A stretch of DNA of 64,000 bases from NCBI RefSeq assembly GCF_900156475.1, contig NZ_FTNR01000013.1:62001-126000 (forward strand), written 5' to 3'. This stretch comes from Natronorubrum thiooxidans. Its GTDB lineage: Archaea > Halobacteriota > Halobacteria > Halobacteriales > Natrialbaceae. This document shows, one piece after another, positions 14,734-23,241 of this stretch (position 1 is the stretch's first letter; the number at the start of each line of letters is the position of its first letter). The position numbers and the translations under genes are program-made. The notes under the pieces are model-generated. The model saw only the letters and a list, made by a program, of their open reading frames with translations. It was not told where the DNA came from and searched no databases.

Positions 14734-15589
14734 ATGTCGTGGTGTAGCCGCCGTCCCAGAGCAAGTCGGCGCCGTTTAGGTGTTTCGCATGACTCGAGAA
14801 CCCGAAGACGAACAGGTTTGCAACCTCCGCGGGCGTCATCATCTCCGTAGTGCGAGCCTGCCCGAGCATGACGTCCTCGATCACCGCCTGTTCGGAGATG
14901 CCGCGCTCTTCGGCCGTGTCTTCGATCTGATCGACCATCAGCGGTGTCAGCACGTAGCCGACGCTCACCGAGAATCCCCGGAGTGATCCGCCACCTTCGG
15001 CCGCGATCGCTCGAGTCAGTCCGGTAAGCCCGTGTTTCAGCGTGATGTACGCCGGTTTGTTCTGCGTCGCGTAATGGCCGTGCACTGAGGACATGTTCCC
15101 GATCGCACCGACACCGTCGTCCGTTGCTTCGATATGGGGGATGACCAACTTCGACAGCAAAAACGGCGACCGAAGCATGAGATCGTGCATGAAATCGTAC
15201 GTCTCCATCGGAAAGTCAGCAATCGGCGCAATGTGTTGCATCCCGGCAATGTTCGCGGCATAGCGGATCGTCCCGAGGTCGGCGGCTTCGTCGATGGCTG
15301 CCTCTACGGCCTCGTCGTCGGTGAGGTCGCCCTCGAGCGGGACGACTCGCCCCTCTGCGTCGAGAGCCGTTGCAACGTCAACTGTTTCCTCGAGTCCTTC
15401 TTCGTCGATATCCACGGCAGCGACGGTTAGCCCGTTCAGTGCGAGTGCAACGCTCGTCGCTTGCCCAATACCTGATCCACCGCCAGTGACGACCGCGACA
15501 GTATCCGGTGTAAAGCGGTCGTCTGGAATCCGAAGAACGTCGTCGACTGTGAACTCCGGTGGCGTTAGTTCAGTGGAACCGTTCGTCAT
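14726..15589 (-). CDS. bdhA: Short-chain dehydrogenase, probably 3-hydroxybutyrate dehydrogenase
   Basis: 287 residues, classical SDR. The nucleotide motif is VVTGGGSGIGQATSVALA (near residues 33-50), Asp in AAVDIDEEG favours NAD, YAANIAGMQHIAP replaces NNAG, and the catalytic triad is Ser (GNMSSVHG), Tyr and Lys (AYITLKHG). It is the first gene of the operon with the patatin depolymerase, to which it is joined by an 8-base overlap. The product of depolymerisation, 3-hydroxybutyrate, is thus the likely substrate, oxidised to acetoacetate. This rests on context plus similarity to BdhA; another hydroxyacid cannot be excluded. Confidence 0.85.
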   Translation of the reverse strand: MTNGSTELTPPEFTVDDVLRIPDDRFTPDTVAVVTGGGSGIGQATSVALALNGLTVAAVDIDEEGLEETVDVATALDAEGRVVPLEGDLTDDEAVEAAIDEAADLGTIRYAANIAGMQHIAPIADFPMETYDFMHDLMLRSPFLLSKLVIPHIEATDDGVGAIGNMSSVHGHYATQNKPAYITLKHGLTGLTRAIAAEGGGSLRGFSVSVGYVLTPLMVDQIEDTAEERGISEQAVIEDVMLGQARTTEMMTPAEVANLFVFGFSSHAKHLNGADLLWDGGYTTTYE

Positions 15590-15608
15590 AGGGGGTCGTA
15601 CTCCGAGA

Positions 15609-15620
15609 AGTATTATATAA
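15609..15620 (-). promoter_or_regulatory. TATA box of the polyhydroxyalkanoate operon
   Basis: The minus strand reads GGTTATATAATAC about 20-31 bases before the SDR start codon, the leaderless spacing. It is the only strong TATA sequence in the 136-base gap to the exporter gene. Confidence 0.6.
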
Positions 15621-15725
15621 CCACAGCGGTGCTGCGTTCACAGTGCACGGGGGCGAAACCGGTGGTCCCTATTCGAGCACTTGTCTCGGATTTCGTCCGT
15701 TCGGTCGTCGGGGGGACACCACGAC

Positions 15726-16703
15726 TCACAACAGGAACGTCGTCACGAGAACGATCCCGCCGACGATGACGAAGATGACACCGAGACCGGCCTCCATGAG
15801 GTCGCTCGGGACGTACTTACCGACGCGAGTCCCGATCGTCCCGCCGATCAGGACGCCCGGGATCGACCAGGCAACGACATACCAGACGGGTGTCGCACTC
15901 AATGCATGGACGGCCGCTCCGGCAACAGCAGCCACGGCGAGGACGAAGACCGACGTCGCAATCGCAACTCGAGGCGGGACGCGACATCGAATCACGAGTT
16001 GTGTCGTGACGATCTCGGGGAGGCCAGCGCTGATGAGTCCAGTAATGAATCCGCCTGTTGTCGCCAGTGCCACGCCGGGTGGACGCCAGCAGGTGTCGAA
16101 CACGTATCGCTCGCCGTCGGCGGCTTCGACGACCGTCTTGCCACGTCCAGTGTTCTTCCGTTCCAGATACGGCCCCTCTCCCTCACCGGGAACGCACTTG
16201 TCGGGCGGCTCGTAGTAGACGAGAAATCCACCGAGGACGACCAGTCCGACGCCGAAGACCCCACGCAATACCCCTTCTGGGGCGTACTGCGCGGCGAACG
16301 CGCCGACGATGATCGATGGCACGGCACCGAGCAGAAGCCACTTGGCCGCCGCGTAGTCGACGAGGCCCTGCTTGACGTACGACCGGAGGCCGTTTCCCAT
16401 TCCGAACACTTCCGTTAGAAGTCCGGCACCGATCGCCTGTGCCGGTTGTAGCCCGACGACCAGCAGAAAGAACGGGCTAAAAAAGAGTGCTCCTGACACA
16501 CCCGATGCGAGTGCGATCGTCGAGAACAGGATCGATGCCGGAAACACCCACCAGTGGGCGAGAAACGCCTCCATTGGAAACGAACTGAGTAGCGAACTCA
16601 CCACGAGTGGGCTGTCGAACGAGGCTGCTGTTGTTCCGATCGAACTGGCGAGTAGCAACGACCCAAGCGTGACCCCGGCCGCAACGAGTACGAACCGTCT
16701 CAC
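15726..16703 (-). CDS. TauE/SafE family anion exporter
   Basis: 325 residues from a GTG. Eight or nine hydrophobic segments are visible. The first half has the family pattern HWWVFPASILFSTIALASGV followed by SGALFFSPFFLLVVGLQPAQ and AIGAGLLTEVFGMGNGLRSY. The second half repeats it (TTGGFITGLISAGLPEIVTT, ATSVFVLAVAAVAGAAVHAL), with a charged cytoplasmic loop of about 45 residues between. TauE/SafE proteins export sulfite, sulfoacetate or related organic anions. It is codirectional with the polyhydroxyalkanoate operon but separated by a promoter, so no link is implied. Confidence 0.9.
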   Translation of the reverse strand: MRRFVLVAAGVTLGSLLLASSIGTTAASFDSPLVVSSLLSSFPMEAFLAHWWVFPASILFSTIALASGVSGALFFSPFFLLVVGLQPAQAIGAGLLTEVFGMGNGLRSYVKQGLVDYAAAKWLLLGAVPSIIVGAFAAQYAPEGVLRGVFGVGLVVLGGFLVYYEPPDKCVPGEGEGPYLERKNTGRGKTVVEAADGERYVFDTCWRPPGVALATTGGFITGLISAGLPEIVTTQLVIRCRVPPRVAIATSVFVLAVAAVAGAAVHALSATPVWYVVAWSIPGVLIGGTIGTRVGKYVPSDLMEAGLGVIFVIVGGIVLVTTFLL

Positions 16704-17003
16704 AGTGATCGCCCTCCGATACCCCTATTCACGGGCAACAGTGTGAATCCGAGGGACTCGTCGCCGTTGACCGGCTGTTCAGCCACAACAGCGGGGACCA
16801 CATCCTTCGTTCGGGGAGTATGGGGTTCGATGGAACACGGCTCGAGTCTCTCTGGAGTGTGCACTGAGAGATCAGTCTCCCAGAAGTGGTTCGGAGACAG
16901 GTCGGCGCCGAAGTCTCGAGTCGCTACCGAAAGCGGCCCGTGATCGAGTATCGAGTGGTGTATCATCTGGTACAGTAGAGGGGCGCTGGATAATTTCGTC
17001 TTG
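16704..17003. other. Gene-free stretch
   Basis: Frames here on both strands lack haloarchaeal protein character. I see no transposon end or strong promoter apart from ordinary sequence before the exporter start. Confidence 0.4.
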
Positions 17004-17240
17004 TTACCGCTCTTGTGATCGATTCGACCAAGCAACGATCCCTGCGCCGAGAACGACGCCGTAGACGACGTGGGCCGTTCCAAACATCACCATCGTATCG
17101 AGATCGGAGTCCAGTCCGAGGACTATCCACATCTAGAACGCCATCCCACCAAGTATGAGGATCATGCCGTAGACGGGCCCCAACCCGATTGTGAGGGCGA
17201 GTGAGTCGGGGGTACCGTTGCCCGTTGCCACCGCGTTTCC
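17004..17240 (-). pseudogene. Remnant of a small membrane protein, interrupted by a stop
   Basis: One minus-strand frame reads LALTIGLGPVYGMILILGG, MAF, a TAG stop, then MWIVLGLDSDLDTMVMFGTA, HVVYGVVLGAGIVAW and a final TAA. Two hydrophobic helices are clear. The frame is also cut by a TAA just upstream of the readable part, so the N-terminus is lost too. The pattern of small residues in helices resembles haloarchaeal two- or four-helix membrane proteins (DUF6789-like), but the identity is uncertain. Confidence 0.65.
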
Positions 17241-17271
17241 TACTCGAAAGCAAGGTTACGCGTCTCGATGG

Positions 17272-17577
17272 TCACAGTTCGACTGGCGATGCCGATTCGA
17301 TATCAAATCGGGTGACTTCCGGTTCACCTGAAAGCAACTCCGGGAGTACCGCTTCGAACGCCGCGAAGTGGTCCGTCTCCGCATGCACGCCGAAGGCAGC
17401 CTCGTCCTCGTATCGTTCGAAGAAACGGAACACGTTCGAATTCTCGACGTCCGTCGTGACTCGGTAGTCGACGATACCGTCTTCCTTGCGGGAGTGTTCG
17501 GCTAAATCTTGCACGAGTTCGAGAGCTTCGTCACGGCTATCCGGATCGATCGGGAATGTCGCGTGGATAACGAGCAT
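17272..17577 (-). CDS. Antibiotic-biosynthesis-monooxygenase (ABM) domain protein
   Basis: 101 residues from ATG 17577. The ferredoxin-like dimeric ABM fold is indicated by MLVIHATFPIDPDSRDEALE, EHSRKEDGIVDYRVTTDVEN, NVFRFFERYEDEAAFGVHAE and the closing strand EVTRFDIES. The closest known group is the YgiN-type quinol monooxygenases and related cofactor-free oxygenases. The substrate is unknown. It stands alone; the next upstream gene is 300 bases away. An upstream in-frame extension of 16 codons is unlikely to be translated. Confidence 0.85.
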   Translation of the reverse strand: MLVIHATFPIDPDSRDEALELVQDLAEHSRKEDGIVDYRVTTDVENSNVFRFFERYEDEAAFGVHAETDHFAAFEAVLPELLSGEPEVTRFDIESASPVEL

Positions 17578-17888
17578 TATAATTACTCTGATGTATTGGT
17601 ATAAATTTCTGTCCCGGTTATGCACTGGCCGTGCACTATCCGCCGTTCCTGTACCGTCTCATCGACGATGTGGCCACTCGAGGCCGAATCAATGTTGCTG
17701 TGGATGTGTCCGGTTAGTCTCCGAACAGCGCCACGGACTACCGAACCCGTGGGAGACTCCTTTTCTCAAACGAGCTACTGATCTCTGAATGGTGTTGGAG
17801 ACGACGATCAGTCTACGTGACGGCTCATTGCCACCAGATCCCGGCGAAACGCTCGGTATCTGTTTGATTTATTTGCTCTCGAGAACGG

Positions 17889-18119
17889 TCAAACACGGAA
17901 CGTCGGTCCCCGTGATCCGTCGACAGTACAGATCGACTCGACCCCATAGCGGCCAGCGAATTCCGCCATCACGCGCTGATCCGAGAGCGTTCCGGTCATC
18001 ACGTACTCGTCGTGAAATCGAACGGCACACGACCAGGGTTCGTAGGGGATGTGTGATATTTTTCCGAGCGGAGTGTTCCTACTCGCCACGAATTTTCGGA
18101 CACAGAACGTCGATATCAC
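17889..18119 (-). CDS. Possible small protein coupled to the HalOD1 gene
   Basis: 76 codons from a GTG that overlaps the TGA of the HalOD1 gene (GTGA). The second half (PWSCAVRFHDEYVMTGTLSD, QRVMAEFAGRYGVESICTVD) has the charge balance of a folded haloarchaeal protein; the first 25 residues are more basic. No family is recognised. The overlap is the best argument that it is translated. It may instead be a decayed C-terminal part of a larger regulator. Confidence 0.4.
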   Translation of the reverse strand: MISTFCVRKFVASRNTPLGKISHIPYEPWSCAVRFHDEYVMTGTLSDQRVMAEFAGRYGVESICTVDGSRGPTFRV

Positions 18120-18394
18120 TCTTTGTCGGCACAGACACGCACGAAAATACGACCAGCGTTAGTGACACGGATGTGATACTCATCGAATTCGAACTCGATA
18201 CGTATCGGTTCGGTGCTCGTTCTCGAACCGACGATGTTGTCGAGCGCGACGGGATCAATGTGATCGTACAGAACCGAGTCCAATTCCGCCATGGATTTCG
18301 CCGGATCGATATTTTTGATAGTACAGATGGTTTCGACTATAGCCACGCTGGCCGGTGTTTCGTCGTCAAACGTATTCTGTACGATACAGGACAT
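18116..18394 (-). CDS. HalOD1 output-domain protein
   Basis: 92 residues. The HalOD1 pattern is complete: PASVAIVETICTIKNIDPAK, then SMAELDSVLYDHIDPVALDN, a strand pair (IRIEFEFDEYHIRVTNAGR) and a final hydrophobic strand (IFVRV). HalOD1 is a haloarchaea-specific module found alone or after PAS/receiver domains and is predicted to be a signalling output; its partner is unknown. The coupled small ORF downstream may belong with it. Confidence 0.82.
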   Translation of the reverse strand: MSCIVQNTFDDETPASVAIVETICTIKNIDPAKSMAELDSVLYDHIDPVALDNIVGSRTSTEPIRIEFEFDEYHIRVTNAGRIFVRVCADKE

Positions 18395-18721
18395 ACTGAG
18401 ACAGAACCGATGGTGGTCAGAGTAATAACCGTGTCGCGTCCGTGTAATCGGGCCGAAATGACGATTCGTATACGCTTAGGTCAAGTTGACCTGTGAGCAC
18501 TATACAGTTGGTCAACCCACCGGAAACGAAGAGGATTCAAGCGGTTGTCAACGACGTAGTTGGTAATACGTCTTTTAATCGAAGTTACATCGGCGCTGAT
18601 GTGTTCGCACTCTTCCACACCCACGCTACTGTTAATGTACCGACGCACATTGGGTTGACTCGTATTCGGTCGCTTCGCATCGCGAACGACGATGCAGTCG
18701 GCCGAGTGCGGACTGGAAATA
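18395..18721. other. Divergent intergenic stretch
   Basis: Separates the minus-strand HalOD1 gene from the plus-strand DUF7344-like gene. The short plus-strand frame through it lacks protein character. The TATA-like runs near 18560-18600 could serve either direction. I see nothing else in it. Confidence 0.4.
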
Positions 18722-19054
18722 ATGTCAACGAATAATCAGCCACAACGTGAGGGACGAACTGTTCAACCACTCTCTTCGTTTCAAGCGTTGGCGGATTCAC
18801 GATGTCAGTTTGTTCTCTCGTATCTCTCACAGCGTTCAAACACCGTCTCAGTCGACGAATTAGTCGAGCGGATACCGAGACCGAACGAAGAAACACCGGC
18901 AACCATCCGTCTGTCCCTGTATCACGCACAGCTTCCGAAGTTAGCGGACGCTGAACTGATTCAGTACGACGCCAAGCAAGAGACAGTCGAAAGAACGGCG
19001 ATGACTGGTCAAGTAGTGGCGATCCTAGATCGGGCGCGTTCGATCAAGCCCTAA
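18722..19054 (+). CDS. DUF7344-like winged-helix protein
   Basis: 110 residues from ATG 18722. The helical pattern ALADSRCQFVLSYLSQRSNT, VSVDELVERIPRP, TIRLSLYHAQLPKLADAELI followed by a short wing (QYDAKQETVERT) is that of the haloarchaeal winged-helix family I believe is DUF7344. Members are often encoded near HalOD1 or DUF7511-type genes and are presumed transcription regulators. A HalOD1 gene lies divergently upstream here, fitting that association. Confidence 0.8.
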   Translation: MSTNNQPQREGRTVQPLSSFQALADSRCQFVLSYLSQRSNTVSVDELVERIPRPNEETPATIRLSLYHAQLPKLADAELIQYDAKQETVERTAMTGQVVAILDRARSIKP

Positions 19055-19179
19055 AACGCTGCATCTCCCGCCGTTCGCTGAATCGAGGCGCTAAGTCCCC
19101 TATTTTTAAGCACGTACATTTCTTGAATCATTTGCCACCGCAGCAGTTGCTATCTCGCAGCGTGAGAAACTGACTGCCG

Positions 19180-19833
19180 TTACTCCGAGCCCTCGAACCG
19201 AGATCGCATCGATTCTTTCAATCGCTCCCAGATGAGCATCGGTTTTTCTTCGTCTTCAGTATTTGATCGCTCGTCGAGCTGTTGCTCTTTTTGTAGATTC
19301 GCTGCCTCGATCAGTTTTGCCGCTTCGCCGGCCCAGACGTAGAACCCGACGATCGTCTCCCGTTTCACGTCCTCTATCGGCAATCCCGTATAGACGTTGA
19401 CAACGCCCCCGTCCTCACGGTTGAGTTGATGACGGTCTAGCATCCCGACTTCGACCAGTTTGTTCAGGTATCGAGTTACCGTACTCCGATCGTATCCGAG
19501 CAGATCGGCGACCTGTGATGCCGACGCCGCGCGCTGGTTGATGACGCAGGTACAGATGTCGATTCCTGCCTTCGGCAATCCGAACGCCTCCAACAGCACG
19601 GATTCTACTTCGGGTGTCTGAACATCGATCGAACACGTCGTCACGCGACGCATCGACTCTCCGTGACACGTCATCGTCTCTGGCGGATCCCGAATCGTGA
19701 GACACACATTCGAACACGTCACACACTCGTAAATTCCGTAGAACTCGTCTTTGATCTGCCGTTCGTTCGTTTTCGAACGTTGCGACTCGAGTGCTTCAAC
19801 CAGTTCATCCTCACTCGGCTGCTCAGACGTCAT
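19180..19833 (-). CDS. Zinc-ribbon plus winged-helix regulator (paralogue 1)
   Basis: 217 residues from ATG 19833; a longer frame upstream is Arg-rich and rejected. Residues 32-60 hold CVTCSNVC and a third Cys in MTCHGESM, likely a zinc site. Residues 75-145 are a winged helix (VESVLLEAFGLPKAGIDICT, ASQVADLLGYDRSTVTRYLN, then a wing NREDGGVVNVYTGLP). A long helix follows (RETIVGFYVWAGEAAKLIEA) and the tail is charged. The gene at 33887-34444 encodes the same architecture with close similarity through AGxDVxx...SQVAD.LG.DRS.VTRYLN and RETI.G.Y.WAG. A cytoplasmic regulator is likely; the signal sensed by the zinc domain is unknown. Confidence 0.85.
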   Translation of the reverse strand: MTSEQPSEDELVEALESQRSKTNERQIKDEFYGIYECVTCSNVCLTIRDPPETMTCHGESMRRVTTCSIDVQTPEVESVLLEAFGLPKAGIDICTCVINQRAASASQVADLLGYDRSTVTRYLNKLVEVGMLDRHQLNREDGGVVNVYTGLPIEDVKRETIVGFYVWAGEAAKLIEAANLQKEQQLDERSNTEDEEKPMLIWERLKESMRSRFEGSE

Positions 19834-20591
19834 CGATGGAGGGGCGCTCGATTCGTTGCAGTCCACCGTCGGTCGGGACCAGCACTGACGCTCGGAACGG
19901 CCGATGGGGATTCGGTTCGATCGTCCAGTATGGGAACCATGTCGTCGTCTCTCGACCCCCTTGGCTTCCAAGACGGGAGCGCCACCGACGAGGGACGAGT
20001 ACGGATCACGGCCAGAGCGGTCCAGAAACGATTGGAGACCATGGCCGCAGCTACGAGGCCTGGGCCTGAACCACCACCCCGGTCGTGCACCGTCGCTGCA
20101 CAGGAAGCGGCCATTTTTTCTTCGAGCCGAGACACTGGTGTCTCCGGAACCGTCTCGAGTTTGCTCACGTCGACGAATCTATGGTAGTCACTGACGTCAC
20201 TGCAGGCCGCATCGGACGACAGCTGTGCGATGCGTGTGTCACTCGATTCAGTTGTTGCTGTCTCCTACGTCGAACGGCTACTCGATTTTCGGGTGGTATG
20301 TGACCGATAGCATGGCCTACGGCGAACGAACGGGTGCCGAAGTGCGTCATGATTCGTTTGCGGCCCGACACACGACGTCTCGATCGAAGTGTCTCCGGGA
20401 ACGAAAGAACAGCCTGCTGTCCTACCGAGGACTCCTCGCATTTCAGTTCGGAGTGGATAGCAGGCACGGTGTTTCTCATTAGCAACATGTGTGTCGAAAC
20501 CACGAAACGGAGTTGTTCCATCGAGGAAGTGGTAAGCTGGTGAGTCCCACGTCACCGAACGATTAAGTCCGCGCTAAACGCTCTTTTCATT
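19834..20591. other. Long gene-free stretch
   Basis: Several open frames cross these 758 bases on both strands, but each is Arg/Ser/Pro-rich with no helix or strand pattern, no motif and no ribosome-site context. No transposon relic was recognised. A promoter for the reductase gene at 20592 probably lies in the last 60 bases (cgattaagtcc). Confidence 0.4.
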
Positions 20592-21995
20592 ATGGAAACG
20601 CATGTTGCGATCGTTGGTGCGTACGGCAGCGCCGGCGTCGCCGTCGCACAGCAACTCGCAGACGACCCGACCATTCGGTTGACGCTCGTCGACGATGGTG
20701 AGCCCGGCGGCGGACTCTGTATCCTCCGTGGCTGTATGCCATCGAAAGAGGTGCTCTCGGCCGCCGAACACCGGTTCGCGGCTCGCCACGATCCGCGACT
20801 CGAGGGAGCGTTGCCGACTGTCGATCTCGAGCGTGTCGTGGAGACAAAAGACGAGCACACGGCTGACTTCGCCGCACACCGCCGGGCTGCAGTCGATCGA
20901 TTGGCCGACCGGGAGAACGTCACGTTGCTCCGCGAGACCGCGACCTTCGTGGACGGTCGAACGCTTCGAGTCGGTGAACAGACGCTCGAACCCGAGTACA
21001 TCGTCGTGGCGACTGGCTCGAACGTTTTCGTGCCGCCACTTCCCGGCATCGAGGATGTCCCGGTATCGACGAGTGCCGACGTCCTCGACGCAACCGAGTT
21101 CGGCGACTCGGGAATCGTCATGGGATTTGGCTACATCGGCATTGAACTGGTCCCGTATCTCGCCGAGGCCGGCGAAATGAACCTCACGGTGATCGAACAC
21201 GACTCCCGGCCGCTTGACGAGGCGGATCCGCCGTTCGGCGACGCGCTCCTCGAGTACTATCGCGAGGCGTTCGACGTGACCGTCCTCACCGAGACAGCTG
21301 AAAAACGCGTCGAGCCAACCGATGATGGCGGCGTTCGGATGTACATCGAGGAAGACGGGACCGAGCGAGCGATCGACGCTGACCAGTTGTTTGCTTTCAC
21401 TGGGCGGCGGCCTGCGGTCGACCGGCTTGGACTCGAGCACACTGAGCTCACGTCCGAACCCGGATGGGTTCGGGAGACGATGCAAGCACGGGCGGATGAT
21501 CGGGTGTTCGTCGTTGGCGACGCCAACGGGAAGGAACCGATCCTTCACGTCGCCAAAGAACAGGGGTTTACCGCCGCCGAGAACATTCGTTCCCACCGCG
21601 ATGGCGACCCGCTCTCGGCGTACGAGAACGTCCACCACCACGTCGTATTCTCGGGACTCGGCGTCCTGCCGTACGCGCGCGTCGGTCACTCGGCGGAGTC
21701 GGCCCGTGAGGGTGACATCGAACACCTCGTGGTGACCAGAGAGGTAACCAGCGACGGCGTTTTCAAGACCAAAAACGTGGCTGACGGACTCGGGCGGCTC
21801 GTCGTGGGAACGGATGGGACCGTCCGCGGCTGGCAGGGGCTACACTATCACGCCGACGCGATGGCCAAGACGATGCAGATCATCGTCGAACTGGGACTCG
21901 ACGTCCGCGAACTCCCCGACCGCGCGTACCACCCGACGACCCCGGAGATCCTCGACGGATTGTTCCGCGACGCTGCCGCCGACCTCGAGGAGTGA
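20592..21995 (+). CDS. FAD pyridine-nucleotide:disulfide oxidoreductase, second copy
   Basis: 467 residues. The dinucleotide start is VAIVGAYGSAGVAVAQQLAD, where GxGxxG has become GAYGSAG. The redox disulfide is GGGLCILRGCMPSKE (Cys43, Cys48). The NAD(P) motif is IVMGFGYIGIELVPYL and the FAD motif RVFVVGDANG. The C-terminal domain ends with YHPTTPEILDGL and so retains the catalytic His-x4-Glu that the reductase at 10916-12277 lacks. The two are only distantly similar. It may reduce a thiol, quinone or metal ion in the cytoplasm. It is followed after 68 bases by a 40-residue zinc-finger gene. Confidence 0.87.
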   Translation: METHVAIVGAYGSAGVAVAQQLADDPTIRLTLVDDGEPGGGLCILRGCMPSKEVLSAAEHRFAARHDPRLEGALPTVDLERVVETKDEHTADFAAHRRAAVDRLADRENVTLLRETATFVDGRTLRVGEQTLEPEYIVVATGSNVFVPPLPGIEDVPVSTSADVLDATEFGDSGIVMGFGYIGIELVPYLAEAGEMNLTVIEHDSRPLDEADPPFGDALLEYYREAFDVTVLTETAEKRVEPTDDGGVRMYIEEDGTERAIDADQLFAFTGRRPAVDRLGLEHTELTSEPGWVRETMQARADDRVFVVGDANGKEPILHVAKEQGFTAAENIRSHRDGDPLSAYENVHHHVVFSGLGVLPYARVGHSAESAREGDIEHLVVTREVTSDGVFKTKNVADGLGRLVVGTDGTVRGWQGLHYHADAMAKTMQIIVELGLDVRELPDRAYHPTTPEILDGLFRDAAADLEE

Positions 21996-22063
21996 ACCGG
22001 CGTGGACCCGGCGGCTACTCTGGACCGGCGTAGATTTACTGTGATACGGACCGTACAGGACGT

Positions 22064-22186
22064 ATGAACAACCACGAGGCAGACGAGAACGAGGCGGACG
22101 AGTTCGTCTGTGGCATCTGTGATGAACGATTCGACTCGGCGGATGCCCTGGAGAAACACATCCACGAGATCGGCCTCGTCGAGTGA
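22064..22186 (+). CDS. 40-residue C2H2-type zinc-finger protein
   Basis: Short gene from ATG 22064 to TGA 22184-22186. After an acidic first 14 residues comes one finger, CGICDERFDSADALEKHIHE, with C-x2-C-x12-H. The second histidine follows after one residue rather than the usual three to five, so the metal site is slightly unusual. Single-finger proteins of this size are common in haloarchaea and some are needed for stress or biofilm phenotypes, but this one is uncharacterised. It lies 68 bases after the reductase on the same strand. Confidence 0.7.
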   Translation: MNNHEADENEADEFVCGICDERFDSADALEKHIHEIGLVE

Positions 22187-22239
22187 ACCCCTCGGAGTCA
22201 CGCGCCGAGGCCGTTCACGAGAGATAGCGTCCCGTATAG

Positions 22240-22947
22240 TTACTCGCCGTCATCGCTCTCGTCGTCGTTCTCACTCGAGTCGTCGTCGAACGGGTCCGCT
22301 TCAGTTTCGTCGCCTTCGTCGTCCGCTTCGAACTCGTCGACAGCGTCGAGTTCGTCGATAGCGGTAGTTACCTGTTCGAACGCCGTCTCGAGGACGTCGG
22401 CTGCGTCGTCGAGGTCGGCCGTTTCGATATCCTGTGTGTCCTCGTCGATGAACTCTTGGAGTTCGCCGACGGCGGCTTCGGTCTCGGCATCTGCGGCGTC
22501 GGCTTCGTCCAGTGCGTCCTCAGCCTCATCGCTCAGGTCTGCGTCGTCCGCGATTGTGATCGCATCCTCGAGGTCGACCCGTGCGTCTTCGATTTCTTCG
22601 AGGTCGTCCTCGAGGTCGTCGATCGCGTCCGATCTGTCGTCATCGTCGTCCGCCTCACGTGCGTCGTCGAGGGTATCGTGGGCGTCTTCGATTCCGTCTT
22701 CGACGTCTTCCAGTGCGTCGGCAACGTCGTTCATCGCGTCCGTGGCATCGAGGTCGTCCTCACCCGCGTCGAAATCGGAGTCGGAGTCATGATGGTCGTC
22801 GTCACGTTCGAAGAAATCGTCGTCACTGTCGAACGGATCGTCGTCATCGTGGTCAAGCGTTGCGGCGACTGGGGCGATCGCCGACGTTACCAATACTACT
22901 GCGAGGAGTACCCCGAGTACTGTCGTCAGTGTGAATGCTCGTTTCAT
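22240..22947 (-). CDS. Secreted, extremely acidic coiled-coil protein
   Basis: 235 residues. A Sec signal peptide (MKRAFTLTTVLGVLLAVVLV then TSAIAPVAA) is followed by a mature chain made largely of Asp, Glu and Ala. Residues 30-65 include an Asp/His-rich block (DHDDDDPFDSDDDFFERDDD). Residues 70-205 have heptad-like spacing of Ala/Leu/Val (DAMNDVADALEDVEDGIEDA and similar), predicting long helices. It could be a surface spacer or a cation buffer. No family is recognised. The last 30 residues are again mostly acidic. Confidence 0.85.
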   Translation of the reverse strand: MKRAFTLTTVLGVLLAVVLVTSAIAPVAATLDHDDDDPFDSDDDFFERDDDHHDSDSDFDAGEDDLDATDAMNDVADALEDVEDGIEDAHDTLDDAREADDDDDRSDAIDDLEDDLEEIEDARVDLEDAITIADDADLSDEAEDALDEADAADAETEAAVGELQEFIDEDTQDIETADLDDAADVLETAFEQVTTAIDELDAVDEFEADDEGDETEADPFDDDSSENDDESDDGE

Positions 22948-23241
22948 AGTTTTGTCGATCGGTGTACCGCTCTCTCGATTCGTGATTTACGACGCTCGTT
23001 TACGGACGCGACCGATGCGATCGGTAAACGGTCGTGCAACACGATCATTCCGGGATACTGTCTCCGTCCCGGCTCTCATGGGCGTGGTCCGAGAGCGATA
23101 CCCGCAACCCACCGTCCACCGGACAGTGGGTTAAAATAGCGACGAAGATCTGGGGACTACGGCGACGATCGGTGTAGATTCTCGTCGGATGGCTCATTTA
23201 TTACGGAACGCGATCGAGTAGTTACAGTGTTGGTATTACTA

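Noticed and set aside
16700-17083. 127-codon open frame on the minus strand upstream of the TauE/SafE gene
   Set aside because: It has no helix or strand pattern and no family motif, and part of it overlaps the membrane-protein relic at 17004-17240, whose frame is clearly the real one.
19663-20187. Long plus-strand frames opposite and beyond the zinc winged-helix gene
   Set aside because: Arg/Ser/Pro-rich composition and overlap with a gene that has clear domains on the other strand; typical high-GC shadow frames.
20574-21725. 383-codon minus-strand frame under the second disulfide reductase
   Set aside because: It mirrors the real gene, whose FAD, NAD and redox motifs are unmistakable; the minus frame has none.
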